Below, piece after piece: positions 6,486-12,658 of a stretch of 13,183 nt of DNA. The stretch covers positions 1 to 13,183 of the forward strand of contig USNI01000010.1 of the NCBI GenBank assembly GCA_900555975.1, in the 5' to 3' direction. A program made the position numbers and the translations under genes. This DNA comes from an uncultured Desulfovibrio sp. (lineage in GTDB: Bacteria; Desulfobacterota; Desulfovibrionia; Desulfovibrionales; Desulfovibrionaceae). The notes beneath the pieces are model-generated. The model was not told the DNA's origin. It did not search any database and worked only from the letters and a program-made list of their open reading frames with translations. Position 1 is the first letter of the stretch. The number at the start of each line of letters is the position of its first letter.

Positions 6486-6881
6486 TCACTGCGGGGTGCA
6501 GGGATGGCTGCGGAGGGCAAATCGCGCCGTTCCTTCAGCCAGAATCTTGTCGAATTCCTCCATGTTGTTTTCCGCTACGTCCCGCAGCGCCAGCAGCAGC
6601 GGGATGGCGGTGCTCAGCCAGAATCTGCCGGAAACCTTGCCGGACGATGCGCCTCCGTGGGCATAGGCCTCCACGTAGGGGCGGGCGGCATTGCTCTGTT
6701 CCTCGCCGGTCTTTTCAAGAAAGATGCGGTGTACGTCCATGACCAGTTCATGGGAACTGTAGGGGAAGGGAATGTCGGCAAAGGCCGTTTTCATGTCTTC
6801 CCAGAGATAGGGGTCGCCGCGAAGGCCCCAGTTCGGGGGCTGTATATTGAACATTTCGGAAAGATAACGGGTGTCGGACAT
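6486..6881 (-). CDS. Conserved-looking hypothetical protein, 131 aa
   Basis: A soluble-looking 131-residue protein with no signal peptide; I do not recognise a family. The N-terminal part is rich in aromatic and proline residues (IQPPNWGLRGDPYLWEDM, 13-30). A mid region (about 41-60) and the segment WLSTAIPLLLALRDVAENNM (88-107) look helical, with the latter amphipathic to hydrophobic. The ATG at 6879-6881 has an excellent ribosome-binding site (GGAGGA, 5 nt away), a plausible promoter lies upstream at 6918-6946, and a shared terminator lies downstream, so it is very probably expressed as a monocistronic gene. Context gives no clear role; it lies between the hydrogenase operon terminator and the small membrane protein. 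Confidence 0.72.
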   Translation of the reverse strand: MSDTRYLSEMFNIQPPNWGLRGDPYLWEDMKTAFADIPFPYSSHELVMDVHRIFLEKTGEEQSNAARPYVEAYAHGGASSGKVSGRFWLSTAIPLLLALRDVAENNMEEFDKILAEGTARFALRSHPCTPQ

Positions 6882-6917
6882 AGTTCCTCCAGAAAATGGA
6901 ATCCGATGCGGTGCCTC

Positions 6918-6946
6918 ATATTGGCGGTAAGCGGGGCAAAAGTCAA
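6918..6946 (-). promoter_or_regulatory. Putative promoter for the 131-aa hypothetical gene
   Basis: On the minus strand TTGACT (6941-6946, five of six to consensus) and CAATAT (6918-6923) are separated by 17 bp, about 37 nt before the start codon. The -10 is weak. Confidence 0.4.
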
Positions 6947-7053
6947 AGCCTCTATGGCGGAAGAAGAATCATGTTTCGTTCTGTCGGAAGCATTCATCGA
7001 ACCGAGCCTTGTCGACCGGAGCCGGAATTTTTTCGAACAGGAGGAGATCACTG

Positions 7054-7089
7054 AAAAAAACGCCCCGATCGAAACATCCGACCGGGGCG
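7054..7089 (-). terminator. Intrinsic terminator of the hydrogenase operon
   Basis: On the minus strand CGCCCCGGTCG, a 7-nt loop and CGATCGGGGCG (one mismatch in an 11-bp stem, 7061-7071 with 7079-7089) is followed by seven Ts. It begins 23 nt past the stop of the hydrogenase catalytic subunit. Confidence 0.92.
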
Positions 7090-7111
7090 CCTGAGTGTTC
7101 AGAGACAGAGA

Positions 7112-8857
7112 TTACTTGCTGCGGCAGTCTCTGTACTGTTCATAGTAGTGGGTATGGAGCAGCTCGTGAGCCTTGTGGCTGTTGGGAGCGCCGAGGAAGT
7201 CACGGTACAGTGCCTGAATTTCGGGATTGTCATGACTTCTGCGTACGGGCAGATTGCGGTCGTTCCGGTACAGGGCCTCGATGCGCAGACGGGGCGTTTC
7301 GGGATCGAGGTTGATGGGCTGACCGCCGCCGTTGATGCAGCCGCCGGGGCATGCCATGATTTCGATGAAGTTCCAGCCGCGCGGATTTCCCTCTCGGATC
7401 ATGTCGCAGACCCTGCGGGCGTTTGCCAGTCCGTGCACCACGGCAACCTTGAGTTTGAGAGCGCCGTTGAAGTCCACTTCGGCCTCGCGGATGCCTTCCA
7501 TGCCGCGCACGGCTTCCAGTTCGATGGGCTCCATTTCTTCGCCGGTGATGACCTTGTAGGCGGTACGCATGGCGGCTTCCATCACGCCGCCGGTGGCGCC
7601 GAAGATGGTGCCTGCGCCGGAACCGGCGCCCATGACGGGATCGAAGTCTTCTTCAGGCAGAGCGAAGAAGCTGATGTTGGCTTCCTTGATCATTTGAGCC
7701 AGTTCCGCCGTGGTGAGCACGATGTCGGTATCGGCAAAGCCGCTGGCGGAGAGTTCGCGGCGTTTGGCCTCGAACTTCTTGGCGGTGCAGGGCATGATGG
7801 AAACGGACACGATCTTGGAGGGATCGATGCCCTGCTTCTGCGCATAGTAGGTCTTGAGCATGGCGCCGAACATGGACTGCGGGCTCTTGGCCGTGGACAG
7901 GTGCGGCAGCAGATCGGGGTAGTACAGCTCGATGAAGTTGATCCAGCCGGGCGAGCAGCTGGTGATCATGGGAAGCTGACCGCCGTTCTTCACGCGGCTG
8001 ATGAGTTCATGGCCTTCTTCCATGATGGTGAGGTCGGCGGACCAGTTGGTGTCGAACACTCTGTCGAAGCCGAGACGGCGCAGAGCGCTGACCATCTGCC
8101 CTGTGGCGATGTCACCGGGCTTGCCGCCGAAGGGTTCGCTGATGGCCACGCGCACGGAGGGTGCGGTCTGCACCATGACGATCTTGTCGGGATCGCGCAG
8201 TGCCTGCCAGGCGCGGTCGATGTCGCTTTTCATCGTAATGGCGCCGGTGGGACAGACCTTGCGGCACTGACCGCAGAAGGTGCAGGACACTTCTCCGAGA
8301 CCGAGGTTGAAGGCAGGCGTCACGCGTGCGTTGAGTCCGCGATAGGCGAAGGAGTAGATGCTCACGCCCTGCACTTCGGCGCACATGCGCACGCAGCGGC
8401 CGCAGAGAATGCACTTTGCCGGATCGCGCACGATGCAGGGGTTGCTTTCGTCCTTTTCCATTTCAGGACGGTTGTATTCGTAGCGCACGCGACGGATGCC
8501 CAGGTTGTTGGCCACGCGCTGCAGTTCGCAGTTGCCGGAACGCGAGCAGGCCAGGCAGTCGGCCGGATGGTTGGCGAGCAGCAGCTCGACGATGTTCTTG
8601 CGCGCTTCGAGCACTTCGGGATCGTTGGTGAACACTTCCATGCCTTCGCTCACCTTGGTGATGCAGGCGGGCAGGAAGGAGCGGGCTTTCGTCACCTTGC
8701 ACACGCAGACGCGGCAGGAGCCTTCGGGACGCAGAAGCGGATGATGACAGAGGGTGGGAACGTTGATGCCGACAAGTTTGGCGGCTTCCAGGATGGTGGC
8801 GTCCGCGGGTGCGGTCACTTTCTGGCCGTCTATGGTCAGAGTAACGGTATCACTCAT
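7112..8857 (-). CDS. hndD: NAD(P)-linked [FeFe]-hydrogenase catalytic subunit (HndD/HydA)
   Basis: The H2-activating subunit of a soluble multimeric [FeFe]-hydrogenase, 581 aa, close to Desulfovibrio HndD. An N-terminal [2Fe-2S] domain has Cys37/48/51/65, followed by a His-Cys3 [4Fe-4S] site (His97, Cys101, Cys104, Cys110) and a 2x[4Fe-4S] ferredoxin domain (Cys149/152/155/159 and Cys192/195/198/202). The H-cluster domain has L1 TSCSPGW (299-305), L2 MPCTAKKFEA (355-364) and L3 MACPGGCINGGGQ (501-513), giving H-cluster ligands Cys301, Cys357, Cys503 and Cys507. The residue after Cys301, usually the proton-relay Cys (TSCCP), is Ser. The C-terminal small-subunit-like helices are fused (about 520-581). 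GAGGAG precedes the ATG by 7 nt, 24 nt after hndC. It is the last gene of the operon. Maturases HydEFG are not in this window. Confidence 0.95.
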   Translation of the reverse strand: MSDTVTLTIDGQKVTAPADATILEAAKLVGINVPTLCHHPLLRPEGSCRVCVCKVTKARSFLPACITKVSEGMEVFTNDPEVLEARKNIVELLLANHPADCLACSRSGNCELQRVANNLGIRRVRYEYNRPEMEKDESNPCIVRDPAKCILCGRCVRMCAEVQGVSIYSFAYRGLNARVTPAFNLGLGEVSCTFCGQCRKVCPTGAITMKSDIDRAWQALRDPDKIVMVQTAPSVRVAISEPFGGKPGDIATGQMVSALRRLGFDRVFDTNWSADLTIMEEGHELISRVKNGGQLPMITSCSPGWINFIELYYPDLLPHLSTAKSPQSMFGAMLKTYYAQKQGIDPSKIVSVSIMPCTAKKFEAKRRELSASGFADTDIVLTTAELAQMIKEANISFFALPEEDFDPVMGAGSGAGTIFGATGGVMEAAMRTAYKVITGEEMEPIELEAVRGMEGIREAEVDFNGALKLKVAVVHGLANARRVCDMIREGNPRGWNFIEIMACPGGCINGGGQPINLDPETPRLRIEALYRNDRNLPVRRSHDNPEIQALYRDFLGAPNSHKAHELLHTHYYEQYRDCRSK

Positions 8858-8881
8858 GATGATTCTCCTCGATAGTCGGGC

Positions 8882-10768
8882 TTACACGCGGCTGATGGCG
8901 CCGTGCTTGCACTTGTCCATGCAGGTGCCGCACTTGATGCACTTGTTGGGATTGATCAGGTGGGGTTCGCGCACCTTGCCGGTGATGGCCCCCACGGGGC
9001 AGTTGCGTGCGCAGAGCGTGCAGCCTTTGCACTTTTCAGGATCGATCCTGTACTGCAGCAGTTTGGTGCAGACGCCGGCAGGACACTTCTTGTCGTGAAT
9101 ATGGGCCTCATATTCCGAGCGGAAGAAACGCAGCGTGGAGAGTACGGGATTGGGAGCCGTCTGACCGAGGGCGCAGAGTGATGACGTACGCATGGTGTGT
9201 GCCAGTCTTTCGAGTTCCTCGATGTCGCCGTCACGGCCTTCGCCGCCGCAGATGCGTTCCAGAATTTCAAGCATGCGCTTGCTGCCTTCACGGCAGGGAG
9301 TACATTTGCCGCAGCTTTCGGCCTGGGTGAAGGTAAGGAAGAAGCGGGCGAGATCCACCATGCAGGTGTCTTCGTCCACGACGACCAGACCGCCGGATCC
9401 CATCATGGCGCCGGCGGCGGTGAGGGAATCATAATCGACGGGATTGTCGAGCATGGAGGCAGGCAGACAGGCGCCGGAAGGACCGCCTATCTGGACGGCC
9501 TTGAACTTCTTTTCATTCTTGATGCCGGCACAGATGTCGAAAATGATGTGGCGCATGGAAACTCCCATGGGAATTTCCACAAGACCGGTATTGCGGACCT
9601 TGCCGGTAACGGCAAAGATCTTGGTTCCCGGGGACTTTTCCGTGCCGTCCTGACGGAAGGCGGCCGCGCCTTCCGTGATGATGCGGGCTATGTTGGCAAA
9701 GGTTTCCACGTTGTTGAGCACCGTGGGTTTCTCCCAGAGGCCCTGCTTTGCGGGGAAGGGAGGACGTACGCGGGGCATGCCTCTCTTGCCTTCGATGGAG
9801 CGCATGAGGGCGGTTTCTTCGCCGCACACGAAGGCTCCGGCGCCCTGCTTGATCTTCAGATGGAAGCTGAAGTCTGTGCCGAGAATGTTGTCGCCGATGA
9901 GGCCGAGGGCCTCAGCTTCGGCAAGCGCGATGCCGAGACGCTTGATGGCAAGCGGATATTCGGCGCGCACGTACACATACCCTTCGGTCGCGCCCGTGGC
10001 CCATGCACCGATGAGCATGCCTTCGATGACGGCATTGGGATCGCCTTCAAGGACGGATCTGTCCATGAACGCGCCCGGATCGCCCTCGTCGGCGTTGCAG
10101 AGCATGTATTTGGGTTCGGCCTTTTCGGAGGCCATGAACTTCCACTTGAGTCCGGTGGGGAAGCCCGCGCCGCCGCGTCCGCGCAGACCTGAGGCATAGA
10201 CTTCTTCAAGGGTGGCCTCACGTCCCATGGAGAGAGCCTTGGCTATGCCCTGATAGCCGCCGTTCGCGATATATTCAAAAATATTTTCCGGATCGATACG
10301 ACCGCAGTTGCGCAGCACGAGACGCTTCTGCAGATTGTAGAAGAGCATGTCCCTGTAGCTGTGACGGGGCGTTTTGCCGGTACGTCCCTGATAATGCAGT
10401 CTTTCCACGGTTCTGCCTTCGAGAACGGTGGTACGGATGAGTTCTTCTGCATCTTCGGACTGAACGCGTACATAGAAGATGCCGCCGGGATAGAAAATGA
10501 CGAGAGGTCCGAGTTCGCAGAAGCCGTGACAGCCTGTGACCACGATGCTCACCCGGTCGTGCAGGCCGTTATTGTCTATGGCGGTCTGCAGCGCGTCACG
10601 GATGTTCATGCTGCCGGAGGAGGTGCATCCCGTGCCTCCGCAGATGAGGATCTGGTATTTGTCTTCGTGACCGGTACGCTCATAGTGCCGGAGATTGAGG
10701 AGAGGTCCGGCTTCTTCCCGGAGTCTGTCGAGTTCGTCAACGGAGGCGAGGCGTTTGAGTTCAAGCAT
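8882..10768 (-). CDS. hndC: NuoF-like NAD(P)H/FMN subunit with fused HndB-type ferredoxin domain (HndC/HydB)
   Basis: The diaphorase subunit that oxidises or reduces NAD(P)(H) and passes electrons to the hydrogenase; 628 aa, cytoplasmic. Domains in order: a thioredoxin-like [2Fe-2S] domain (Cys43, Cys48, Cys80, Cys84), a NuoF core with the FMN/NADH loop GLRGRGGAGFPTGLKW (194-209), the [4Fe-4S] site SCGKCTPC (Cys486/489/492, with Cys532), then a C-terminal 2x[4Fe-4S] ferredoxin domain (Cys580/583/586/590 and Cys610/613/616/620). A CPAGVC pair (Cys562/567) lies between them. Classical Desulfovibrio Hnd has a separate ~125-aa HndB and ~495-aa HndC; here they are one protein like HydB of trimeric HydABC. 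I chose the ATG at 10766-10768 (AAAGGAG 8 nt upstream); the GTG three codons earlier overlaps that ribosome-binding site. It is 13 nt downstream of hndA and probably translationally coupled. Confidence 0.93.
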   Translation of the reverse strand: MLELKRLASVDELDRLREEAGPLLNLRHYERTGHEDKYQILICGGTGCTSSGSMNIRDALQTAIDNNGLHDRVSIVVTGCHGFCELGPLVIFYPGGIFYVRVQSEDAEELIRTTVLEGRTVERLHYQGRTGKTPRHSYRDMLFYNLQKRLVLRNCGRIDPENIFEYIANGGYQGIAKALSMGREATLEEVYASGLRGRGGAGFPTGLKWKFMASEKAEPKYMLCNADEGDPGAFMDRSVLEGDPNAVIEGMLIGAWATGATEGYVYVRAEYPLAIKRLGIALAEAEALGLIGDNILGTDFSFHLKIKQGAGAFVCGEETALMRSIEGKRGMPRVRPPFPAKQGLWEKPTVLNNVETFANIARIITEGAAAFRQDGTEKSPGTKIFAVTGKVRNTGLVEIPMGVSMRHIIFDICAGIKNEKKFKAVQIGGPSGACLPASMLDNPVDYDSLTAAGAMMGSGGLVVVDEDTCMVDLARFFLTFTQAESCGKCTPCREGSKRMLEILERICGGEGRDGDIEELERLAHTMRTSSLCALGQTAPNPVLSTLRFFRSEYEAHIHDKKCPAGVCTKLLQYRIDPEKCKGCTLCARNCPVGAITGKVREPHLINPNKCIKCGTCMDKCKHGAISRV

Positions 10769-10781
10769 GTCGTCCACTCCT

Positions 10782-11267
10782 TTATGCCAGGTAGCTGTCG
10801 AGAATACCGGGAATGTCGTCGGGGGTCAGGCGGCCGTGCGTGTGCTCGTTGACCATCATGACCGGGGCCAGACCGCAGGCGCCGAGGCAGGCCACGGTTT
10901 CCAGAGTGAAGTTCAGATCCTTGGTCGTTTCGCCGGGCTTGATGTCGAGATGATGACTCACCGCCTCCAGAATGCCTGCGCCGCCGCGGACATGGCAGGC
11001 GGTACCCTGACAGACGCGGACGATGTTCTTCCCGCGGGGATTGAGATGAAACTGGGCATAGAAGGTGACCACGCCGAAAACTTCCGCAACGGGAACTCGC
11101 AGTTCCGAAGCGATGGTTTCGAGAACCTCCTGCGGCAGATAGCCGTAAACATCCTGAGCCTGCTGCAGAACGGGAATGAGCGCGCCCTTCGGGTTCTGCC
11201 GGTAGGGTTTCAGAATGTCCATGAGCGGAGCAAGGTCAATGGGGTTGGCCGTGCAGTTGCAAGACAT
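10782..11267 (-). CDS. hndA: NuoE-like [2Fe-2S] subunit of the NAD(P)-linked hydrogenase (HndA/HydC)
   Basis: A 161-residue thioredoxin-fold ferredoxin subunit homologous to NuoE of complex I, relaying electrons near the flavin subunit. The helical N-terminal half contains the family segment ALIPVLQQAQDVYGYLP (29-45) and VFGVVTFYAQFHLNPRGK (63-80). The [2Fe-2S] ligands are Cys86 and Cys91 (CQGTAC) and Cys127 and Cys131 (CLGAC). The frame is open upstream, but ATG 11265-11267 is chosen because AGGAGG lies 8 nt before it; the protein then starts MSCNCTANPI. It is the first gene of the hndA-hndC-hndD operon. No convincing sigma-70 or sigma-54 promoter is visible directly upstream, where a large structured element lies instead. 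Confidence 0.93.
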   Translation of the reverse strand: MSCNCTANPIDLAPLMDILKPYRQNPKGALIPVLQQAQDVYGYLPQEVLETIASELRVPVAEVFGVVTFYAQFHLNPRGKNIVRVCQGTACHVRGGAGILEAVSHHLDIKPGETTKDLNFTLETVACLGACGLAPVMMVNEHTHGRLTPDDIPGILDSYLA

Positions 11268-11351
11268 GTTGGTATCCTCCTGGTACGATCCTGGATCTTG
11301 CGTGCCGTCATGACACGCCTGGTACATCCTTGAGTCCCGTGCGGGACGATT

Positions 11352-11444
11352 TTCAGTGCAGAAGACTCCCCCCCCGCATCGGAACTGCCGGTGCAGGTGT
11401 GCAGAAAAGCCGTGGCTTTCTGCGGTGATGTCTTCTGTACTGAA
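11352..11444 (-). ncRNA. Structured intergenic element (multi-branch fold) upstream of the hydrogenase operon
   Basis: A 15-bp inverted repeat with one mismatch (11352-11366 with 11430-11444) encloses two further hairpins: 11376-11394 (GCATCGG/CCGGTGC, 5-nt loop, one G-U type pair) and 11401-11423 (GCAGAAAAGCC/GGCTTTCTGC with one bulged A). Together they can form a three-way junction. On the minus strand, as leader of hndA, a run of eight Gs (plus-strand Cs 11368-11375) sits at the junction. There is no U-tract, so it is not a typical terminator. I match it to no known riboswitch. It could be a 5' leader regulatory RNA of the hydrogenase operon, a processing site between tctC and hndA, or a small palindromic repeat. 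The DNA pairing is directly visible; RNA function is inferred. Confidence 0.45.
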
Positions 11445-11476
11445 GAGCCGGAGCGCCGTCCGTACGGCAGCGGCTC
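11445..11476 (-). terminator. Hairpin overlapping the tctC stop codon, without a T-tract
   Basis: GAGCC (11445-11449) pairs with GGCTC (11472-11476), with an inner GCCGT-ACGGC stem (11455-11459 with 11464-11468). It covers the tctC stop and directly abuts the structured element. Lacking Us, it is at best part of a Rho-dependent or composite terminator. Confidence 0.3.
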
Positions 11477-12476
11477 AGTGTTTTTCCCCGTCGGGGGAAA
11501 CGGCCGGACTGTCGGCAATGCCGGCCGTTCTGAGAATGGTTCCTTCCTCTTCCCATGCCCGGCGCAGGAAGGACCTGGCCTTGCTTCTGTCCATCAGCAC
11601 GGGAGAAACGGAATAATTTTCCAGAGCCTTGAGGTAGGTGTCGCTTGTCGCGGCCTTTTCAAAGGCCCGGCAGAGGCGTTCCATGACGTCTTCCGGCACG
11701 CCGGCAGGCGCAAGCAGAATGAAGGAGGAGTCTCCCTGTCCGGGATCGGAGAATCCCTTGTCGGAAAGCGACGGAACGTCGGGCAGAGAGGGAATGCCGG
11801 AGCCGGCAAGAATCATGAGCGGATGAAGCTGTCCTTTTTTCACGCGGGGGAGCGCTCCGCTTGCTGCGGCATCCACATGGCCTCCGAGCAGCGCGGCCTC
11901 CGCTTCGCCCGGACCGCCGAAAGGTACGAAGCGCCATTTCAGCGAAGGGTCGTTGGCCGCCATGATGGCAAGGGCTATATGCGAAGGGGTGCCAAGTCCG
12001 GGAACGCCTATGCGCATTTCTCCGTTTCTTTGGCGCGTCGCATCGAGAAAGGCGTCCATGTCCTTCCACGGTGCGTCAGGACGCGTCACAAGCACGGGAG
12101 AGGCCTGTCCGAAGATAAGCAGCGGTTCCACGTCCTCCAGCGGACGGTAGGGAGCCTTGTTGCGCTGCGGAATGAAGATGAGAGCATTGGTTACGCACGC
12201 GGCAAGCTGTGTGCCGTCGGCCTTTGCCTCGGCCAGTCTTGCCACGGCGGTCATCCCGCCGGCGCTTGGGGTGTTCTGAACGATGATGCTGACGCCGAGT
12301 TCCTTTTCCGCTTCTCCGGCCAGAACCCGCGCGGCGCTGTCAAGCGCACCGCCCGGACTGAAAGCAATGGAAAGCCGCATGGTTTCGTTCGCAGCAAAGG
12401 CATGCGGCGCGGTGAGCAGCGATGCCAGACAAAGACAGATCGTGAGACGGAATACGTGTAGATTTTGCCATTTCAT
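11475..12476 (-). CDS. Tripartite tricarboxylate transporter substrate-binding protein (TctC family)
   Basis: A 333-residue periplasmic binding protein that would capture a carboxylate-like substrate and deliver it to the TctA/TctB membrane unit. The signal peptide is clear: MKWQNLHVFR, hydrophobic LTICLCLASLL, and AFA before a predicted cleavage after residue 28. Family features include the first-lobe start LSIAFSPGGALDSAARVLA, QNTPSAGGMTAVARLAEAKADG, a GVPGLGTPSHIALAIM segment, FVPFGGPGEAEAALLGGHVD and LLAPAGVPEDVMERL near the end. The first-lobe motif reads FSPGGALDSAAR where many members have FxPGGxxDxxAR. The ATG at 12474-12476 is preferred because the signal peptide starts there; its ribosome-binding site is weak. 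It lies 182 bp downstream of tctA with a strong promoter between, so it may be expressed above tctA. The substrate is unknown. Confidence 0.9.
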   Translation of the reverse strand: MKWQNLHVFRLTICLCLASLLTAPHAFAANETMRLSIAFSPGGALDSAARVLAGEAEKELGVSIIVQNTPSAGGMTAVARLAEAKADGTQLAACVTNALIFIPQRNKAPYRPLEDVEPLLIFGQASPVLVTRPDAPWKDMDAFLDATRQRNGEMRIGVPGLGTPSHIALAIMAANDPSLKWRFVPFGGPGEAEAALLGGHVDAAASGALPRVKKGQLHPLMILAGSGIPSLPDVPSLSDKGFSDPGQGDSSFILLAPAGVPEDVMERLCRAFEKAATSDTYLKALENYSVSPVLMDRSKARSFLRRAWEEEGTILRTAGIADSPAVSPDGEKH

Positions 12477-12544
12477 AGCGGATATCTCTACAGGTAAAAC
12501 CAAAATGGGCAAGCATAAAAAAATTTTTCACATAAGCAGATTTT

Positions 12545-12581
12545 AATTGTCATTATAACATATTGTAATATAATGACAATT
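12545..12581 (-). promoter_or_regulatory. tctC promoter embedded in a 13-bp inverted repeat
   Basis: A perfect 13-bp inverted repeat (12545-12557 with 12569-12581, 11-nt centre) in a very AT-rich gap. Read on the minus strand it contains TTGTCA (12574-12579, five of six) and TATAAT (12552-12557, perfect), 16 bp apart, about 75 nt before tctC. Because of the symmetry the same TTGTCA-N16-TATAAT arrangement also exists on the plus strand (12547-12552 and 12569-12574), pointing into tctA antisense. A dyad covering both core elements is a natural operator for a dimeric repressor; the repressor is not identified. Confidence 0.7.
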
Positions 12582-12597
12582 TTAATATGTTATTCAT

Positions 12598-12611
12598 TGA
12601 TTGTTCAATCA
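12598..12611. promoter_or_regulatory. Second short palindrome in the tctA-tctC gap
   Basis: TGATTG-TT-CAATCA, a perfect 6-bp dyad, lies 17 bp upstream (minus strand) of the tctC promoter repeat. With so short a centre it is more likely a protein-binding site than a terminator. It is a candidate activator or regulator site for tctC. Confidence 0.4.
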
Positions 12612-12658
12612 GTTTCATCATGCTTACAGGAACAGGCGGAAAAAAGGAGATCGCGGAA

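Noticed and set aside
7148..8875. A 575-codon open frame on the plus strand opposite hndD, with a similar long frame (9197-10192) opposite hndC
   Set aside because: These are antisense shadows created by GC-rich codon use in real genes. The products are His/Gly/Ala/Asp-rich without recognisable motifs, and the minus-strand genes have complete catalytic signatures.
10769..10777. GTG start three codons upstream of the chosen hndC start
   Set aside because: The GTG lies within the AAAGGAG ribosome-binding region; the ATG 8 nt downstream is properly spaced.
11401..11423. Simple intrinsic terminator for tctC
   Set aside because: The hairpin is good, but no T-run follows on the minus strand and it is nested inside a longer inverted repeat.
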